This document shows positions 10,251 through 22,971 of a DNA stretch of 64,000 bases, one piece after another. The stretch spans positions 26,629,659 to 26,693,658 of the forward strand of contig QVOM02000101.1 of NCBI GenBank assembly GCA_003586115.2. The letters are read 5' to 3'. The notes beneath the pieces are model-generated. The model did not search any database. It was not told the origin of the DNA and saw nothing but the letters and a program-made list of their open reading frames with translations. How positions within the stretch are numbered: the first letter of the stretch is position 1; every line of letters starts with the position of its first letter. The translations under genes and the position numbers were made by a program. The DNA is from Salvator merianae. Its lineage: Eukaryota; Chordata; Lepidosauria; Squamata; Teiidae.

Positions 10251-13200
10251 GCTCTTCAGAAAAAACAATGACAGCTTCAGATTGTGCCTTTAATAGGAAT
10301 AGAAAGAACTCTGCTATTGCCATTATTTGGTTTCCCTCAATCAGTCTTTCACTGTCCTATGGCAGTTGTCATGTGACTTGAAGCATCACATGGCTGGAAA
10401 CCATGAGAATCCCCTTTACTTTCTCTGTAATTGGAATTTCTATTTGTGCTGCAATCACACTTAACAAAGTATGGTTATGTTCAGCATAAGCTGTTTTCTA
10501 GTATCTGTTATGCCAGTGAAATTGCGGTTAATCAGACATTAGCATATATGAATAAATGATTTAGCTTTGTTAATGTGACCAGCCTCCTGTCTCAAGTTCT
10601 TATCTTGAGGACACTTTGGCCTTTTCTGCACTGGTTAACACCCCAGCCCACAGGGTGCATCAGGTCCTGCTATCCACATGCTGATATAGTCTAACAGAAA
10701 CCCCACCTCCCACTGGTGTGCTGCATCCACATTGGACAGATCAATGGAGGGGAATATAGTACCAAAGTGATGCTGTATCTCACTCCTTCAGTAGTCCCAT
10801 TAAAAGTAGTCCACAAGTGGACTTCTATTGGTATTATTGTGGAATAATCTCTTTCATGGGTGCTAGAATCCTGGAGTCTGGACCAGTTCATGTCAGAGAC
10901 CATTGACAGCAATATGTATTTACTTTCACGGTGGAGTCTGACTTCAGATAATAGAACACATAGAGTTGGAATCTTCACTGTCATCATGATATAACCCCCT
11001 CCCTGCTTAGTTCCATTGACTCAAAATCTTTGACATTGCCTGTTCTTTTTTTCCTTTTAGAAGTTGTTTTGTGCCACAGCTTAATCTTGTCAACTCATTG
11101 CAGGAAAGTTACACTTAAGCTGTTAAGGGTTCATGTCTCAAACAAGAACAGTATCAAGAAAATGTGGGTTCCCAAACTGAATGACTAATTGGATTAATGC
11201 AGTTTGTGTACATGACTTGGAAAGGCTGAATGTTGCCTAATTTTCTTGTTTATCCCTTTCCCATCTGAGTTGCCATTTTCCTGCCTGGTCCCAGGGTATA
11301 TTGGGTATAAGAACAGATGTTCTTCTACACTCCGTATTTCTGGGTGGTCTTTGATCACCTCAAAGTCTGCTACATCTCTCATGCTTCCATCGGGTCCACT
11401 ATGTCAATTGTGCAACAAGAGATCAACTTCTTGTGCTGTGTGCTTGGGCTCCAGAGAGCTGTTCCCCCTGCTGAAATCACTCCAGAGATGAAGCTTGAAC
11501 TTCCTTTCCTTTCTTACCTTGTTATCAAGGTGACTTGATCTTCTCATGTGCAGTTGCCACTAGAGGCTAGAATTAACTACAGATCAGACATGCAATCAAA
11601 CTAACTTAATATCGTGCAAGGCTGAGTTCTCAAACAAGACCAATAAACAACTGACTTCCAGGACCCTGGACCTCATTTCATTGGTAGTTAAGAGGTGAAA
11701 ATTTAGCCAGATCTCTGGTGCTCCTGGGTTCTCTTAAGTCTGTTCTTTTGAGCTTTGCAGTCCATAAAAATGTATAGAAGAGATATGAATATGTGACTTA
11801 GAGAAAGATATGATTCTCCTTGCTTTCCAAATTAGTTACCTTTCCTTTCCTTCCTCCACTTTCTCTTTTCCATTAACATTGAACTTCGAATCTTCTCTCC
11901 TTCTCACTTTTCTTCTCTTTTACTTTTAGAATTATATTTTTAGTTATACAAATTCCTTCCTAAGTGTGTGTGGGGATTGGTGCTTGATGCAGTCATTCCA
12001 ATTTATTCCAGGACACAATTGAAGTTAAACAATATTCTCCACAGCTCAGTATGAGTATGGAGGACACTCCATCTTATATTTGATTGATCCCAAACTATTT
12101 TCAAAGTTATAGTCATCAAGTCATCAAGCCTGATGTTAGAAATGGTCCCAAGAAAAGCAAATTCAAACCTGAGTCTGGGTTTCAGATTAAGACTATTGCT
12201 ATGTGTATAATTACAGTTATTTGTATATGATAGATAGTTTAATGGTTAACATTTGGGAGCTTGTATCTTGAGCTGAGGGAAAAGAATTTATTCTTATTCA
12301 CTTAGCTTATGTTTATATGCAAAGCCATAATGCTTGATGTCTTTTTGCCCATATTTCCTCCCACTGGAGAATATATGAAGCTGAATTAAAAGAATTTTTG
12401 GATTAGTTAAATCTCTTTTGCAGAACATATAATGGTGATAGGATGGGTAGTGACATAAATGGTAAAGAAGTACATTACAGCAGAGCTTTTAACAATCACC
12501 TGCATAGGGCACTTTCTACCACTTTGTCCTCCAGTAAGCATTTAAATATGAAACATAATGAAACGAGACACTTCTAATTGATATGGAATAATAGGAATTT
12601 TATGCTAGGATTCAATTGAAGATTCACCTACAGTGGACAGTGCAATTTGATGGGCATAAAATCGAATTAGAAGAAATTGTGTTTGGAGCTGAGAATTAAA
12701 AATCCTTGCTCAGTAATAGAAAACTAAATTAGCTAATATTCACTTTTTCTTGATGGCAGGAACCTCTACCCGTTTGCTGTATTCCATTACATCACCAATT
12801 TGAACTTTCTGATTTGTTTTAAATTAGATAGTTATAATTGGTACAGACCCCCACAATTGTGGTCAGTAACAGTTCAACTGTTATCAGGATCCGAAGTTGG
12901 AAGAAACAAATAAAGACGGAATAGATAAATTCCATAGTAGTAGCAAATGTAGTTCTTAATAATGCAGTATATTTTAATAAATACTAAGTTTTAACAAATA
13001 AATGGCTCTGTGTGATTAGCATTTTATACAGAAGTTCCTGTATATTTAGACTCTCATGAAATAGTGGCTTAACACCACCAGTGAGCAGAGCTGCATGCAT
13101 CACAGTTACTTACGCTTGCCTGGTTGTCAGGAGCTAGCAGGCTATGGACTGTATTCATTTTCTGATGTCCCATGTAATGAGCCACTGAAATACAGGTCTC

Positions 13201-14683
13201 TTCATCTGTTGAGGCAATTGTTGCTGTTGTCATTGTCCAAGTCCTGGGATGAACCGTTGTCACCACTGTCTCAAGGATCTTCCTAGATAGAAAATATGAA
13301 AAGTGGGATCATTATAATTGACCTTTTAGATGTCTATAGATAAACACTTTTTTCTTCTTTATATAATTTCTGTCAATTATAGGGTTATATTTTAAGGGTT
13401 ATATTTCAAGTATGCTTTAATCTATGTACAGATTTTATCTTATTATTGCTGTTACCCGTCCTGGAACCTTCAGGTGAAGGGTGGAATATACATGTTGGAA
13501 TAAATAAATAATAGTATTGCATTTCTACATTTCAAGGAGGGGGGCAAATACATGCAGAATAATGAAATGTGTTCATTTCAATGTGCATTATATGCAAAAA
13601 TCAAATAACTAACTTTTCTAAATATACCATTCCATCAATGGCTGCATACACATGGACACCAAGGGTATCCTCCAATTGTTCCAGGACCACAACACCTAGT
13701 AACCTGGGTGGATACATGATCCCTTCCACAACCAGGTCCAGAGCTGCCCTAGCACTTCATAAGCCAATTCATCAATCATTCTTACTAACTGAATCTTGTG
13801 GAGCTTTGCCTCCTCTCTTCAATGTGAATGGACAGGAGAAGGAAGAGGTGATTTTCCTAGCCCAGTTTCTGCCCAGGACCCTTTTGTGCCAGATAGAACA
13901 TGGTTAACTTCTTGGGCCACTTCTGGTTCAGTTCAAAAAGGAGGTAGCTGGAAACTTGCTGTTGTGGGAGACATTCTCTACAGAAGGGAAGTTTTGGGGG
14001 CTGGAAGTTGCCTTGAAGTGCAAGGTTTTGTTGCACTCCCACCTCAATGGTGGCTCTATTCATGTAAGAAGATATATATACTAGGACTGATATGTACTCT
14101 GTTGTTAAGACATACAATCTGGCATGCACATGCAGGATATTTTCACATTGGACTGTGAGCTTTAAGGCCAGTGCAGGCCTAGTCTGGTCCAGACCCATTA
14201 GTCTAGAGTCACAGTGAGTGCCTTACTGTGGTCCAAACCAGCAGGCCTCCCTGGCCGAGACCCACTGGTTAAAATCACAGTGAGGCAGTGCAGAAAGGTC
14301 CACACCAAATGTGCTTCAATAGGGAAATGTTATTAGCTCACAAGCATATTAACTAGACAACAAATAATAGCTGAGATATCTATTAGGAGGAATCATCATA
14401 GAATTGCTTTGGGGGAGTAGGAGAGTGTGGCAATGTGGAGATCCCAATGGTGCATACAAAAATGCATTAAAAACATGTCTGCAAGCAGCTGATGAAACCC
14501 AAATATCCCTTTTATGAGAATAAAAATTCAACAGTCGAGAAACTGCGAGCTTACCAATGTTTGGAATTACAGGATAAGGGCCTTTCAACAAGTCTATCTG
14601 CATTTCTTTTTCTTAGTACCTTTTCATGTACTAAGATTGACACGTTCTCCAAAGTGTATTGTTACATTATGCTAGGCCACAAT
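10251..14683. other. Anonymous DNA, no gene recognised
   Basis: No gene, RNA or clear element is supported. 10605-10700 has a few phrases in common with the palindromic element at 23759-23936 (TTTCTGCACTGG, GGTCCTGCTATCCACATGCT) and may be a degraded half copy. 14150-14320 is rich in GGTCCAGACC-like words and may be an old palindromic transposon. Otherwise the stretch is AT-rich with frequent stops. Confidence 0.55.
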
Positions 14684-15366
14684 GGGCCTGTTTGCACTTG
14701 TACCTAGTGAGCATCAGGAACGCTCACTAGACAAGTGCATTCACGCCAGAGGATGGCCGCAGCAGCCGGCAGTGAACCTCATCTGCTGCAGATCTCTACT
14801 ACTGCTGGAGAAGGAAAAAGGTGTCCGAATTCTCACCTGAAGCTCAAAGTGAGCCCGCACGAAGCCCCAGTTGGGTCCACGCCACCGCAGTCAGGCCTGA
14901 GAAGCTGGATGGGGCCGCACTGCCCCCCGTCCGGTGTTTCTGTGCCCGATTGCGGGCACAAAGGGCAGTCGCTGGGGTAGTGGCCTGCAAGCATCATGCT
15001 ACTTCCATGGTGATCGGGAGGCCACAGCGCAGCCCCTTACAGTGTCCCAGGCCCAATCACAATGGTGTGGGCTGGGCTAGGGCCTCATGCGGGCCGATTT
15101 GGGCCCATACAGAGGGGTAGGCCCCATTCCCCACCCCACACATGCACGTGTGCATGCTTGGAGCTGCTGCGGTTACCATGGCAGCAGCTGGCCACTTGCC
15201 GGCCGCTGTCATGGCAAGCATCAGGCATGGAACTCACAAATGCCATTAGCCAGCCTCTGATAAGTTTTCAGGGCCCATGGTGCAGTTGGTGTCTGCACGA
15301 TGGGGTCTGTTCCATGCCAGAATGGGCTAATTAGCCCATTTTAGCATGGGAAGTGCAAATAGGCCC
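14684..15366. mobile_element. GGGCC-ended DNA transposon (PIF/Harbinger-like?)
   Basis: The element begins GGGCCTGTTTGCACTTG and ends with the inverse, AAGTGCAAATAGGCCC. The flanking bases (CAAT and ATTG) extend the inverted repeat. The interior is markedly GC- and CpG-rich compared with its surroundings and contains no transposase, so the element is non-autonomous. Open frames inside it are composition effects. The same terminal motif occurs at 36993, 42264, 51023 and 60781. A clean 3-bp duplication is not visible for this copy (AAT versus ATT). Confidence 0.75.
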
Positions 15367-15782
15367 ATTGTCTATTGGATGGAATCACAATGGGATTAAC
15401 TAGTCAACACCTGAACTAGCCAACATCAACGTTATTTCCTATGTAAAATCTTATTTCTCTTACATTTTAAGTGTTGGCACTGTCAGCTTGTCCACTGTGT
15501 TGCCATCTTTGTCTCTTTCCCAAACTTTGCTGAATTCATCACAGATACTGTTTTCCCCTTGTGGTGTGGCTGATCTCTATACAAACTTATAGGACTATTG
15601 GGGACAGTAGTTTTGGGAACTCAAGTTTATACTAGTCTGAGCATAGCATAAGGGTTTGGGACCAAGAAGGGACAGAATGCTTGATATATATATTGTATTA
15701 CACTAGACTTTTTGTAATCTGTTATAGAATAAAGCTTGTGAGAATGGTTAAGCTGCCTGCATTTCTTGGATGGGGTCTTGGG
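15367..15782. other. No gene recognised
   Basis: Anonymous spacer between two DNA transposons. Confidence 0.6.
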
Positions 15783-16134
15783 TAGGGATGTGCACAAAAA
15801 AACCAAAAAAAAACAAAAAACAAAACAAAAACATTTTTGATTCGGTTTTGAAATGAAAATTTGCATTTTTGCTTTGTCAGCAAATTTTGTTGTTGAAAGA
15901 TGCATTTTCCCCATTCATTTTCACATTTTTCGCAATGTTTTCCCATTGAAAATGCCATTTTCATGTTTAAACATAGCGAAAATTGCAAAACGTGAAATTT
16001 CAACAAATTTCATTTTTCATTTTCGATTGAAAACTGTAAGTACAAAAAAACTCATTTTCATTTTGATGCAAAAATTTGCAAAAATGAAATTTCATATGAA
16101 TTTTTGAATACAAATCAAAATTTGCACATCCCTA
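15783..16134. mobile_element. hAT-like non-autonomous element, copy D
   Basis: 352 bp beginning TAGGGATGTGCAC and ending in its inverse TTTGCACATCCCTA. Flanks GTCTTGGG and GACTGGGG agree at 6 of 8 bases, compatible with an aged 8-bp hAT duplication. The interior is AT-rich, made of TGAAAATTTGCATTTTTGC-type words, and is clearly homologous to the copy at 50187-50508. It has no coding capacity. Confidence 0.85.
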
Positions 16135-16142
16135 GACTGGGG

Positions 16143-18173
16143 CGGTAATTCTGACAGCAAGACTGGAAAAATAGTAAGTACTTAGCAATTCCAAATGTCA
16201 GATTCATTTGGACATCTTGAAGAACACAAAATTATTTTAGTTGTTCCTTCTCCTCCTCCCCATCTCTCCCTGCTCCAGTCTTATTTTCATGGTGTGCTTA
16301 CAATGTTACCACTTAAGCAGCTGGTCTGCAATTCCACACTGTGCATGAAAAATGGGAAAGGTAGCATACTATATGTTTCTGGAGGTTTGCTTGTTACACT
16401 ATCAAAAACATTAATTCATAAGATGCATACACTATATTTCTGCCCGTATAGCTCTTGACTATGGGGTTTTCTTTTTTGTTCATTGCTAGACTATTAGTGA
16501 ATTCTACCTCCTATTCAGCAAATATGTCCCCTGTCTTATTGGCAAATGCTCTACCACTATCAACCTAATAGACCTTTGATTTCAAAGAACAATAAAGGCA
16601 GTGGGGAAGCAATGAGTGGTGAACAAGGAAGCCTTTTCTTGTAGTTCCACTACTGCTATGTCGAGTAGCACCCCATGAAAGCATGCAGATTGATGAGGCA
16701 GAAGAAGATGCATGTATTTCTAGTTGCTTGTCCATTACCACTGCATTATGCATTGATCAAACAATTTGACATCTCTAGAAAAAATGACAAATATCTTTAT
16801 AGCAGTAAAGGCATTTTATCAATACATTGCATCTTTTGAGTATTCAACTCAAATCATTCTGCATGCTGATCTGAGGAAAGCTGCTCAGAAAGCTGCTCAG
16901 CAAGCCAGGGCTATAGGGTATTCCTAGAAATGAAATACCAGGTTTTGAAGATTTCAGGTGGCTACATCTTCTGTTAGGGGAAATAGGGAGAAAAGCAACT
17001 CACAAACCAGCCTGATGTGCCATGTAAAGCAGCTGGCACTCCCCATGCTACAACTGCAGGAGGCATGTTGATCACAAACTTTCATAGAAATTCTTCATCA
17101 AAAATCTGGCTTTCCTTTTTTCATTACATAATACATAATCCAATTTGCTAAATTATGTCAATGTTATATGCTGTACACACATTGGGTGGCATCCAATGTG
17201 ATGGGATTTTTTTTATATAATAAGCAATTCTACTATACTCCATACAACGATTCACCTCTGGTGCCTTTTATATTCATCTATGTCCTCTGTGCCCCATTGC
17301 TTCAAAGGAATGTTTTAGTTACACCAAATGCACCCTTGAGTTTCAACAATCACTCACAAGGGAAATATCTGCAGCTAACTCTATTGGTTTATTAATCTGA
17401 TGGGGCAAATCAGGCTAGGGTTTAATGCTACTCAAGTATTAATTGTCTGCATTATCTATCAATTGTCTGATATAAATGAGGAATATACTGCACATCCAAG
17501 TGCTTCAGCTGCTATTTTTGCAAGACTATCACTACTTGAAATGGGCCATTTACAAGTAGTGTTGAGTAACTGTGATGCATTTGTAACTTCAAATGTCTTC
17601 CTCTAAGTATATGCTTGGGAATTAGGCCTGGAAAATTATTGGCCCAGAAAATTGGAGGGCATTGTTATAATTTCTGGTGAAAAATGGTTTGTAATAATAA
17701 ACAACAGGATCCATGAATATGCATGAACACCACAGACGTTGCTTAATTAGGAATATGTGACATTTTGTATAATTGCCATTATACTCCAAATATCATCAAA
17801 ACATCAGGATAACTTTATTGAAACAATTGTCTAATTTTCTTTTATTTTAAAAACGAAGGATATGGTGTATTACAAGTTTTTTTTTTCCATTCCAGTGTTT
17901 TTTGTGTTTTTTTTCAAGTAGCTATGTCCAGCGAATATATAGAAATGTTAAAATATGTTTTAGTGCAAAATGTGAATGGTAATCAGTAATTAAAGTGTAC
18001 ATGCAGAAATGTAAAATTTGAAGACCCTGCTGTGAAACTGCACTCACCCTGTTATTCAACCTGTTGAAATTATTTCACTGTTGGAAGTGTCACAGAAACA
18101 ACCTTCCATTCCTATGAAGCCAACACTTCTAAAGAGTCTTGCTTCACCTATTGAATGCTAGCCTCTATGTTCA
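16143..18173. other. No gene recognised
   Basis: AT-rich anonymous sequence with short frames only and no recognisable repeat. Confidence 0.55.
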
Positions 18174-18413
18174 ACGAAGCTTCTGTGCATCCACACAGAT
18201 TAAAACAAAAACAGTTCAAAAGCATCTTGAAGGTGGCAGCATGTGGATGCTGGAGTTCTGATCCCACTTCTAATCCCACTTTAAAGGTCAGAGAATGCAC
18301 TTTGGAAGTGCATTTTCTGGCCTTTGAGGTAGATTAAGGCACTAGCATATAGATGGTGCTACCTCTTAAGTTGCTTTTGTGCCCTTTTTTTTTCTGCATG
18401 TGGATACAGTCTT
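18174..18413. mobile_element. Foldback (palindromic) element
   Basis: The left half, from CTGTGCATCCACACAG, folds onto the right half, which ends CTGCATGTGGATACAG. The centre lies near 18300, at TGCACTTTGGAAGTGCA. Arms of over 100 bp are imperfectly complementary (for example GCATCTTGAAGGTGGCAGCA against the complement of the TGCTACCTCTTAAGTTGC region). This is the shape of a short non-autonomous DNA transposon. The target duplication and superfamily are unresolved. Confidence 0.65.
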
Positions 18414-19580
18414 ATTTGCATGACAGAGCAATAGGCTCAGATTTTCTGTTCCATTTTTATTCCTTATGGAGTGATGACAAGGAAAATCTATCTATATCCC
18501 AAGGATATCATCCCTTTCTGGAATAATGTTATAAGGTGTTTTGTTTTGTTTTTTAAATAGTGTATGAATTCTGAAGTTGAAGATATATATGAGAGGAGCT
18601 TAAAGTACTTCTGCTCAAAGTAGAAGAAAGACCCTTGTGTATTTAGTTTTTTCCTCCCTGTTTCAGGCTACAGAGCTCTTTCAATGTGGTTTCCAAAAAG
18701 TAGCAAAAATGATTGATCAAAAAAACAACAACAACACAGAAACAAAAATCCTAAAACAAACAAATACCATCAGGATCTTTCCCACAGTACTTAGCTATAT
18801 GAACTAGTGCTTGTGGAGAAAGCTCAGATCAGCCTGCTGAGGAAATGCATACTCTGATTCATTCCATTTGACATGACTGAGCTCACCCGCAGTAGTTGTG
18901 TTTCATGGATGCTTTGGCTCTGGTCTCACCTTATTATATAGCACTGCATGAGATACATCCATCAGATTCAGTCGGTGCTTATTTTCATCATCAGCAGGCA
19001 TAGTTTAGTTTTCTGGATTATGGTGTTCTTGTGAACTAAGGAGGAGGAGGAAATGGCAGATGAAAAGTACCCCATTTCAGCTTCTAGTACAGCAAAGAAG
19101 GATTTTTAAAAACTTAATTACATTAAATAATAGTTATACCACTTTAAAAAAAGAAAAAAGAAACAAAAACCTAAGGCTGTTGTCACACCACAACAAATTA
19201 GACTGTTTCAGGGGACTGAGCATGATTTTGGTGATATCACACCCTTATGATTTAATGCTTCTGTGATTGGGTTTAGTTGTGTCAGTCAAATATTGACTTC
19301 TCAGGGGAGGGTACAGCTACCTCCCTCTGCCATGACTCTCCCCCCTCCTGCCTCTTTCCCCCTTTTTGTGTTGGTGCAACTGTACCTCTGTACATATTTA
19401 GGCTGGAAGGGGTGTGCTGGTATGAATGTTGTGTAAAGAGAACTAGGGTGTTCCCTTTTAGTGTGTAATTCAGTGCTGAGGTTGCAATGGATGAGACATT
19501 TTGATGGTGGGATAGAATAAGATTGTACTTGCAGTGTAAAGAAACACCCAGCAAGTTTCTTTGAATCCTTGTCACAGTTT
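18414..19580. other. No gene recognised
   Basis: AT-rich anonymous DNA. An A-rich CAACAACAA patch lies at 18721-18760. Confidence 0.55.
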
Positions 19581-19708
19581 TCCTTCCTTTCCTTTCCTTT
19601 CCTTTCCTTTCCTTTCCTTTCCTTTCCTTTCCTTTCCTTTCCTTTCCTTTCCTTTCCTTTCCTTTCCTTTCCTTTCCTTTCCTTTCCTTTCCTTTCCTTT
19701 TTTTTTCC
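19581..19708. repeat. (CCTTT)n microsatellite
   Basis: About 24 pentanucleotide units in an almost perfect pyrimidine tract. The overlapping frames reading KERKG on the minus strand and FLSFP on the plus strand are artefacts of this array. Confidence 0.97.
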
Positions 19709-20698
19709 CAGACAGAAGTGTACAAATCTGCATTTCCACCTTGCTGAAGGTTGTCAAGACATAGCTTTAGGATAAGCAAGGTTGGAGCCTTAGCTTCAAT
19801 GTCCAGCCAGCACTTGGCATTACAATAGGACTGCTTCTGGTGTCTGTGGCACCACCACCTTCCCTTTTCGCATACATAGAAGTGCACAGATCTGCTCTTC
19901 TGCCTTGCTGTTGTTTTTCAAGACATGACTTTGGAACAAGCAAGGTGGGGTATGGCTTAGCTCCAATATGGCCAGTCTACACTTGCTGAGGAGCCCGCTG
20001 CTGCAGTTAGGAGGCTGTTGATGGTGTTTGAGCAAAGCAAGTTTGCACTCAAAGAGGAATTCCTCTCTGTCCCAACCTGGGTGATGAAACTCACAAAGGT
20101 TACCAAGACTGAAAAGAAACTTCAGGTTATTTCTAGGCAGTAAAGTTCTCCCAGCAGTAGATGAGGCAAAACAGCTGAGAGGAATTGTGTAATTCTGTTT
20201 TGTTTTTGTTTTTTTAAAGGAGATGAAACAGAATAAGGAGTAAAAAAACAAAGAAAAACAAAACAAAAACCTGTTGGATGGTGTTTACACTGCTACTAGA
20301 GTATTATTTTATGCCACCACCAAAATAATGATTCCACCATCTCTCAAGAATGCCCACAAGCGCAAGGAATTGACTGAGATAGAAAGGGAAACTTTCCCTC
20401 TTCTCACCCATAGAAGTCCTGAAGTCCCCCCAAGATGTGGCAAGTGGGGAAAGGAAACAAAGGGATGTGAGTGGGCACTTACATCCAGGTATTTTTGAAC
20501 AGTCATGATAATGTGAAGAGCTGGCAGATGAGGTAGAAACCCAAGGCTGTCCCTGGATTGCCACCTGTCATTTGGCAGTGGTAACAGGAGGCTACTGTGG
20601 GATTTTAAAGATATTCTACAATTACAGCTTGCCAGCTAGAGACACCCTAAATGTTCTTTGACTCTCATAATAAGGGGCCCTCTACATAGAAATGTTTA

Positions 20699-20699
<1 letters not shown>
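19709..20699. other. No gene recognised
   Basis: 19735-19800 and 19895-19985 are a weak direct repeat (both contain a TGCACAGATCTGC/TACAAATCTGCATTTCC-like block, then CCTTGCTG, CAAGACAT and AAGCAAGGT). This may be an old local duplication. No gene is supported. Confidence 0.5.
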
Positions 20700-20752
<53 letters not shown>

Positions 20753-20777
20753 TAATAATAATAATAATAATAATAAT
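20700..20777. repeat. (AAT)n microsatellite
   Basis: About 25 AAT units with one interruption near 20748, abutting the BovB remnant that starts at about 20795. Confidence 0.95.
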
Positions 20778-20794
20778 TTAAATGCAGCTTATCT

Positions 20795-21430
20795 TCAAAA
20801 GGAAAGAAGAACTAGAGATCAAATCCCCAACATTTGTTGTATTATGCAAGCAAGAGAGTTCTAGAAAAACATCTATTTGTGCTTCTGTCCCTATGTTAAA
20901 GTCTTTGACTGGATCAAATTGTGACAAGTTCTTAAAGAGTACAAGGCCACCTTATCTACCTTCTGAGGAATTTGTATGTTGATCAGGAAGCAACAGCTAG
21001 ACCCAATCATGGAATAACTGATTGGTTCAAGATTGGAAAACGAGTGCAACAAGGCTGTATAATGTCACCCTATTTATTTAACTAATACACATAGAAAATC
21101 ATATGAAATGCCAGGCTGGATAAATCACAAGCTGGAATTAAGACTGCTGAGATAAATATCAACAGCCTCAGATATACAGATAATACCTGTATATCAGAAA
21201 GTGAAGAAAAATTGATGGCAGAAAGTGAAGAAAAATTATGGAGGCTCTTCATGAAACTAGTTTCAAGCTCAATAGTAGAAACATATAAAGAAAGAAAAAC
21301 CCTAAGATCATGGCATCTGGTCCCATCATTTCCTGGAAAATCGAGAAGCAGAAATGGAAGCAAGGTCAGATTTTATTTTATTGGGCTCAAAGATCACTGC
21401 AGCCATGAAATTAAAAGTCATGGTAGAATG
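20795..21430 (+). pseudogene. BovB/RTE LINE reverse transcriptase, decayed
   Basis: A plus-strand remnant of the BovB reverse-transcriptase region. Recognisable blocks in order are a FQKNIYFCFIDY-AKAFD-like segment (about 20860-20910), DWFKIGKRVQQGCIMSPYLFN (about 21020-21080, the QGC-SPYLFN motif), NINSLRYTDNT (about 21150-21190, where BovB normally has RYADDT) and LMAESEEKLW with a SGPI-SW-like block near 21310-21345. The catalytic YADD is altered to YTDN and frames are broken, so it is dead. It is a different part of BovB from the 3' ends at 9718 and 44956. Confidence 0.88.
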
Positions 21431-21815
21431 TTTTTAACTCTTCCAGAAGTCAATCCCTCTGAAGATGGATATCACCGCTATATCCAAAAGCTTAGGTTCT
21501 CAGAAGAACTACAGACCACACCACAACAGCCCAAAAACAGCTTTGTGTTTTTTTTTTGTTTTTTTTCAAGACATTAAAAATTGTTTGCTCTTTGGGAGGA
21601 AAACTATGGCAGATAAGTGTAGAAAATGTCATAGCTTGATTTAAAGTACAGAAATCTCACAATGTCAGTTCAGATGAAAACTGGGATTCCTGGTGAATAG
21701 ACTATAGCACAGAACCGTTTTTTTTTTTTTTTTTTTCTAATTATATCAACTGAGCATTTGGGCATTTAAAATAAATTTATAATTTTATATACTTAGGATT
21801 ATATTTATAATCCTT

Positions 21816-22442
21816 TGTCATCCCCCACCCTGCACCTAAGGAGGCTGAGTCCTCCGAATCCTCAGATGAGGACCAGGTGCTGGGACACAAGGACCCTTCA
21901 GAGCCAAAGGACCCCAACCCAACTGGGACAGACTCTCCAGGACCCAGATCTTCCCCTAATTCAGTGTTGTAGAGACAGGCTGAAAAAGGTTAAGAGGTGT
22001 GGGGCTTTGAGACAGGAGCAAAAGAGAAAAAAATGCTGCCCACTTCCTTCCCACCTGCTGGACTCCGAGCCTGATTCAGATGAATACAAAGCCAGAACAG
22101 ACCTATACAAACTGTTGCTGGCGATCCATCCTTTTCCTGGCATCTGCAACCTCCTGACTCCTTCCTTGTGTTCTCTGGCTCCTGACCTGCATTCTGACCT
22201 GTAACTCTGCCTCCTGGATTATCCCTGAGCCTGTGATGGTGGCGTTCGGTTTCTGACTTCAGAATGTTGACACAGACCCTGGTCTGCTGCTTCCTTGGAC
22301 TAGCATGTATGGTAAAGCAAACATATCTGCCTTGTGCTCATTTGCTATAGTTAGTAAATCTCTTTGCTGCCCCACCTGTAGACTCTTGCCAGTTGCTTGC
22401 TTGGGGTCTGGGAAACTTCTCTACACCCAGTCCGACAGGACA
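21816..22442 (+). mobile_element. Solo LTR, Gypsy-like
   Basis: A 627-bp block starting TGTCATCCCC and ending GACAGGACA, flanked by CCTT on both sides (21812-21815 and 22443-22446). TG...CA ends with a short duplication indicate a single LTR left by recombination. No tRNA primer site, polypurine tract or coding region adjoins it. A Gypsy-type origin is inferred from resemblance to reptilian LTRs and is not proven. Open frames inside are incidental. Confidence 0.68.
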
Positions 22443-22737
22443 CCTTTCTTCTGAAGAAATTAAAGTGAGCCCATTTCCTCAGCTTTATTCTCATGATAAT
22501 TATGTGAGGCTTTGAAGCAAAAAAACAAATTATAATAATTTTGAGAAGCGGTGGTTCAACTTCTTCTTGAAGTCCTTCATAGATGGAGAACTTACAAACT
22601 CCATAAGTAGGTTGTGTTCCACTATATTTTCAGAGATTTTTCTGCCAAAGTATTTTTTCTTGTATTCAGCCAAAGAAGTAGGAAGCTGCTTCTTATATGA
22701 GTTTTCTTGGTCCTAATTTTTGGCTTGCTCCTTAACA

Positions 22738-22971
22738 GAAGAAGAAGAGGAGGAGGAGGAGGAGGAGGAGGAGGAAGAAGAAGAAGAAGAAGAAGAAGAA
22801 GAAGAAGAAGAAGAAGAAGAAGAAGAAGAAGAAGAAGAAGAAGAAGAAGAAGAGGAGGAGGAGGAGGAGGAGGAAGAAGAAGAAGAAGAAGAAGAAGAAG
22901 AAGAAGAAGAAGAAGAAGAAGAAGAAGAAGAAGAAGAAGAAGAAGAAGAGGAGGAGGAGGAGGAGGAAGAT
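22738..22971. repeat. (GAA)n/(GGA)n purine tract, 234 bp
   Basis: An uninterrupted purine strand of GAA units with three GGA-rich blocks, at the start, at about 22854-22873 and at the end. The frames encoding poly-Glu, poly-Arg and poly-Gly are array artefacts. Confidence 0.97.

Noticed and set aside
14735..15334. Series of 80-99-codon frames in GC-rich DNA
   Set aside because: Coincide exactly with the GGGCC-ended element at 14684-15366; composition effect.
19282..19887. 201-codon minus-strand frame with KERKG repeats
   Set aside because: Kept open by the CCTTT array; the flanking parts match no family and have no gene context.
21961..22204. Protein-coding frame at the LTR
   Set aside because: Falls inside the probable solo LTR; no gag or pol motifs.
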